This document shows, in pieces, positions 50,328 to 52,793 of a DNA stretch of 52,793 bases. Location: the NCBI RefSeq assembly GCF_944327115.1, contig NZ_CALVGS010000047.1:1-52793 (forward strand), written 5' to 3'. The position numbers and the translations under genes are program-made. The notes under the pieces were generated by a model. The model worked only from the letters and a program-made list of their open reading frames with translations, did no database searches and was not told the origin of the DNA. This stretch comes from an uncultured Traorella sp. (GTDB taxonomy: Bacteria; Bacillota_I; Bacilli_A; Erysipelotrichales; Erysipelotrichaceae). How positions within the stretch are numbered: the first letter of the stretch is position 1; each line of letters starts with the position of its first letter.

Positions 50328-51062
50328 TTACAGGCAATCAATAAGTGACTGATATTTTTTGATCTGTTTCTGGTTTGCTTCATCCCCATCATCTAAATTG
50401 GAGCTGACATATAGAGGCGGTTTATATCCGTTCTCAACACAAATTTCAACTGTTCTCGATGTGATGCAATCCATGACCAGCATTCCTAAAATGGTACTTG
50501 TTCCGGTAAATTTACCTTGAATCTCCGGCATTTCCAGACAAGCATCTCCTAATACACACTTGATATCAATAACTAAATCAGCAACATCACATAATTTCTT
50601 TCCACTGCTATGTCTGGAAGAAACGTGACTTGTGAATTCCTTTGATGTCAGTGCAATTACTTTCATTCCTATTCTCTTCGCCTCCAGTGCCATATCAACA
50701 ACACCCGCATTACGTCCTGATATAGAAACAATGATCATCGTATCTAAAGGACTTGTATTGACCTGTTGAAGATATTTATCACTAAAGCCTTCGATTCTCT
50801 CACCATAAGTACTCAGTTTTGCTTTTGGAAATAATGACAAATGCGGTATCAGTAACGCATTGACCGGGAGCAATCCCCCTGCTCTATAAAACACTTCCAT
50901 CGCAAACATTTGTGAATGTCCACATCCAAACACATGGACCAGCCTTTCATTTTGAATTGAGTTGGCACAGTATTCTGCTGCCTTATTGATGTTCTCTTTT
51001 TCTTCCTGAAACTGCCTTTCCATCTGTTCTTTCACAATTTCATAAAATTCTAAGTGCTTCAT
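50328..51062 (-). CDS. SIS-domain sugar isomerase-like protein (copy 1)
   Basis: About 244 residues from ATG 51062, aligned with the start of copy 2 (MKHLEFYEIVKEQMER against MSLSFDYYDNVINQLK). SIS loop HVFGCGHSQMFAM and VSISGRNAG; SSRHSSGKKLCDVADLVIDI matches the copy at 47442. It is the first gene of the PTS operon. GGTGGAGG sits very close to this ATG, so translation may depend on an upstream reading frame that runs from 51185 through the same frame. Confidence 0.8.
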   Translation of the reverse strand: MKHLEFYEIVKEQMERQFQEEKENINKAAEYCANSIQNERLVHVFGCGHSQMFAMEVFYRAGGLLPVNALLIPHLSLFPKAKLSTYGERIEGFSDKYLQQVNTSPLDTMIIVSISGRNAGVVDMALEAKRIGMKVIALTSKEFTSHVSSRHSSGKKLCDVADLVIDIKCVLGDACLEMPEIQGKFTGTSTILGMLVMDCITSRTVEICVENGYKPPLYVSSNLDDGDEANQKQIKKYQSLIDCL

Positions 51063-51315
51063 CCTCCACCCCAGGCCATAATATGTGTGACCTGATCCTT
51101 TCCTCTCATAGAACTGAGATCTCAATTCAAGATTGCAGCCGCCCTGCTCTGCCGGCAAAAGATCGAGCATGCACTTACAAGTCATGAATTGATTTATATC
51201 TATACATTTGCTTTTGACAAATGTTAGATTTAAGATTAAACATTACATCATCATAACGTTATAACCAGTAACTGTTTAAATGAATCTTTACCTGTCAAGT
51301 AAAGATCCTTTCAAA
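51063..51315 (-). promoter_or_regulatory. Leader and promoter region of the PTS operon
   Basis: It contains the GntR operator GTTATAACCAGT (51258-51269), a TATGAT -10-like box just downstream of it on the minus strand (51250-51255), and a hairpin ACATTTG/CAAATGT. The GntR gene terminator-like hairpin (ATCTTTAC/GTAAAGAT) lies at the other end, 51285-51307. Confidence 0.55.
51258..51269. promoter_or_regulatory. GntR operator upstream of the PTS operon
   Basis: GTTATAACCAGT, identical to the site inside the promoter of the GntR gene at 52062-52073. Confidence 0.65.
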
Positions 51316-52044
51316 CTAATTTTCCAGACTTACTGTAAACTTAAAGCTGTTTCCCTTTGACACCATGGTCGAATAGCTGATGATCCGATCATTAAAATAA
51401 GAAATTCTTTTTACCAGTAAGCCATACATCGGCGATTTACATTCCAGCAACTGACATTCATGAACATTAAGCTCACAACCGCTAATCGTTTCAACGACGT
51501 GATTGATGAAAATTCCCGCCTTTGTTTCCAATGTTTTATATAACGAATATTTCTCGAAATCAAGATTTAACAGAAATTCAAATCCTTCATAAGGAAAATA
51601 CGCCTTCTCTACAATAATCGCTGTCGTATCATCACATCGTAATCTCTCGATATAGATTACTTTATCTTGAATAGATAATCCGAGCTTCTGTGCAACTGCA
51701 GGTGTACATTCCATAACTTCGCGCCGGACCAGCTTGGTTTTTGATATCTTTCCTTGCTTCTCCATTTCCGAAGTAAAGCTATATACACGATTTGTTAAAT
51801 TTTGAGTAACCCCTTTCCCAACAACGTAAGTCCCTTTTCCTTGCACCTTCCTCAATTTACCTTGATTTTCTAATTTTGAAATTGCATTTCGAACGGTGAT
51901 TCGCGACATTCCATATATTTCACAAAGTTCTCTTTCAGAAGGTATGCATTCACCCGGCTGCCATTCGTTATTCTCAATTTTCTCTTCGATCTTATCAATC
52001 AGCTGATAATATAAAGGTATTCTATCTTCATATTCCTTCTTCAT
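51316..52044 (-). CDS. GntR/HutC family regulator with UTRA domain
   Basis: 242 residues. Winged-helix N-terminus (about residues 10-75: LIDKIEEKIENNEWQPG, then SERELCEIYGMSRITVRNAI) and a UTRA ligand domain (about 95-235, IYIERLRCDDTTAIIVEKAYF). UTRA regulators sense phosphosugars and repress PTS or amino-sugar genes. It is encoded directly upstream of the PTS operon. The ATG lies six bases after the -10 box, so the mRNA is probably leaderless, and an operator fills the promoter spacer, pointing to autoregulation. Confidence 0.92.
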   Translation of the reverse strand: MKKEYEDRIPLYYQLIDKIEEKIENNEWQPGECIPSERELCEIYGMSRITVRNAISKLENQGKLRKVQGKGTYVVGKGVTQNLTNRVYSFTSEMEKQGKISKTKLVRREVMECTPAVAQKLGLSIQDKVIYIERLRCDDTTAIIVEKAYFPYEGFEFLLNLDFEKYSLYKTLETKAGIFINHVVETISGCELNVHECQLLECKSPMYGLLVKRISYFNDRIISYSTMVSKGNSFKFTVSLEN

Positions 52045-52050
52045 AATTGC

Positions 52051-52079
52051 ATTATAAACTTGTTATAACCAGTTGTCAA
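52051..52079 (-). promoter_or_regulatory. Consensus leaderless promoter of the GntR gene
   Basis: TTGACA (52079-52074), 17-bp spacer, TATAAT (52056-52051), then six bases to the ATG at 52044. Confidence 0.85.
52062..52073. promoter_or_regulatory. GntR operator in its own promoter spacer
   Basis: GTTATAACCAGT, same as 51258-51269, filling most of the spacer between -35 and -10. Confidence 0.7.
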
Positions 52080-52097
52080 TACATCAATTATATTTTT

Positions 52098-52108
52098 GTA
52101 ACCGGTTG
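52098..52108. promoter_or_regulatory. Third, related operator-like site
   Basis: GTAACCGGTTG shares TAACC-N-GTTG with the site 25 bp away and has a palindromic core AACCGGTT. Confidence 0.5.
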
Positions 52109-52155
52109 CATTTTTATATGGTAATGTTAATAAACAAAAATAATAAACAAATTTC

Positions 52156-52204
52156 AAAAAAAGTGGGAATTTTGACGATTTGACGGATATATAAGAGTAG
52201 GAGG
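52156..52204 (+). promoter_or_regulatory. Competence-type promoter region of rpn, shared with comFA
   Basis: Same blocks and spacing as 46328-46376: AAAAAAAGTGGGAA, TTT, TGACGAT, seven bases, ATATATAAGAGTAGGAGG. The GGAGG at its end is the ribosome site for the ATG at 52210. Confidence 0.8.
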
Positions 52205-52209
52205 AATTT

Positions 52210-52793
52210 ATGAACAATATCAATTATCAGTATGATACGTTTTGTAAACAGGTCCTTGCTCGTCCTATCTTCCTCGCACATATCCTCAAACAATGTGTCA
52301 GCGAGTTTAAACAAGTCGATATTTCTGTCATTGCTAAGGACTGTATCCGTGATATCTATGTCAATCAGAAAAATATTCATCGCTTCTCCCCTTTTCTTTC
52401 CCAGTTTGAAGATGATTCCCTAAAAGAAGGTAGAGCTGTCTTCGACATCTTCTTTGTGGCACGTCTTCCGGACAGCAGCCATGATATCGATTTCTATATC
52501 AATATCGAAATTCAGGATGACTTCTATCCCGGCTATCCCTTATCATCAAGGGGTGTCTATTATGGTGGAAGAATGCTTTCCATGCAGTATGAAGATCAGA
52601 TCAGACATTCCAATTATGGCAACCTAAAAAAAGTCTATTCGATCTGGATCTGTTTGAATGCGCCAAAGGAAGAAAGAGGGAGCATTACGGAAATCTCACT
52701 GGACAAAAAGGTACATGTCGGATACAATAGGATTAGAAAAGAAGACTACGACAAACTATCCGTGATCCTGCTTTATCTGGGAAAAGAAAGCGA
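52210..52793 (+). CDS. Rpn family recombination-promoting nuclease/putative transposase (5' part)
   Basis: Starts with ATG 52210 behind GGAGG and runs out of the window; 194 residues are visible. N-terminal YDTFCKQVLARPIFLAHIL resembles the Rpn/PDDEXK-transposase start. The nuclease core is visible: VFDIFFVARLP with the catalytic Asp (about residue 78) and FYINIEIQDDFYPGYPL with the ExQ pair (about 97), then RGVYYGGRMLSMQ. Rpn proteins are RecA-independent recombination nucleases in E. coli. The promoter matches that of comFA. Confidence 0.85.
   Translation, partial: MNNINYQYDTFCKQVLARPIFLAHILKQCVSEFKQVDISVIAKDCIRDIYVNQKNIHRFSPFLSQFEDDSLKEGRAVFDIFFVARLPDSSHDIDFYINIEIQDDFYPGYPLSSRGVYYGGRMLSMQYEDQIRHSNYGNLKKVYSIWICLNAPKEERGSITEISLDKKVHVGYNRIRKEDYDKLSVILLYLGKES

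Noticed and set aside
51063-51185. Extension of the first SIS protein to 51185
   Set aside because: The added 41 residues have no counterpart in the paralogue at 47442 and no family similarity that I can see; it may still matter for translation.
52041-52223. Small minus-strand frame between the GntR and rpn genes
   Set aside because: It covers the operators and the conserved rpn promoter and is AT-rich with no ribosome site.

Overview
The window is AT-rich DNA of a low-GC Firmicute. The gene order comFA-comFC-csp-secA-prfB followed by yitT, ftsE, ftsX and an M23 hydrolase, the many PTS and PRD-type carbohydrate genes, and an Rpn-family nuclease suggest a gut member of the Erysipelotrichia. 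That assignment is inference from gene content; no rRNA or tRNA gene is present to anchor it. Almost everything is on the minus strand.

Layout. (1) 1-7523: a cut-off regulator remnant, then an eight-gene operon of the D-glucosaminate / EF_0829-EF_0839 type (PRD activator, amidohydrolase, small PRD protein, SFCGS protein, DUF4312, DUF4311, DUF4310, DgaE ammonia-lyase, DgaF aldolase). (2) 7678-9730: glycerol-dehydrogenase-like enzyme, NUDIX hydrolase, maltose-type O-acetyltransferase. (3) 9781-10406: a gene-free block that looks like one large, highly structured non-coding RNA on the minus strand, closed by 21-bp inverted repeats and with its own promoter and terminator-like hairpin. (4) 10533-11558: a ribbon-helix-helix + WYL regulator with a leaderless promoter. 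(5) 11616-18820: two GH1 phospho-beta-glucosidases around two FadH/BaiH-type flavin oxidoreductases, one of them broken by an in-frame TGA; a small possible transposase remnant lies between. (6) 19008-31132: a transporter and a large operon related to the E. coli yhfSTUVWXYZ cluster, with an added amidase, M28 peptidase, HAD phosphatase and a zinc-ribbon membrane protein. (7) 31261-39238: uvrB, ctpA, DUF1836/degV divergent pair, M23 hydrolase, ftsX, ftsE. (8) 39555-46320: yitT, prfB, secA, two cold-shock genes, comFC, comFA. (9) 46570-47306: Mn-responsive yybP-ykoY riboswitch and mntP. (10) 47442-52044: mannose-family PTS (IIB, IIC, IID, no IIA) bracketed by two SIS-domain proteins, with a GntR/UTRA regulator. 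(11) 52210-end: 5' part of an Rpn-family nuclease gene.

How parts connect. The dga-type and yhf-type operons share a plan: a small PRD protein, a roughly 120-residue protein with a Cys-Gly4-6 loop, one or two polytopic membrane proteins, a PLP enzyme and a TIM-barrel hydrolase. I read both as phosphotransferase-like uptake and catabolic systems of unproven substrate. The comFA operon and the rpn gene, about 6 kb apart and divergent, carry a nearly identical 49-nt promoter region (40 of 49 identical, no gaps), which suggests that the Rpn nuclease belongs to the competence regulon. The GntR/UTRA regulator has matching operator sites in its own promoter and upstream of the PTS operon.

Most notable: the structured RNA at 9781-10406, the shared com/rpn promoter, the paired cryptic transport systems, a 33-bp exact repeat that marks an old rearrangement at the left edge, and two leaderless regulator genes.
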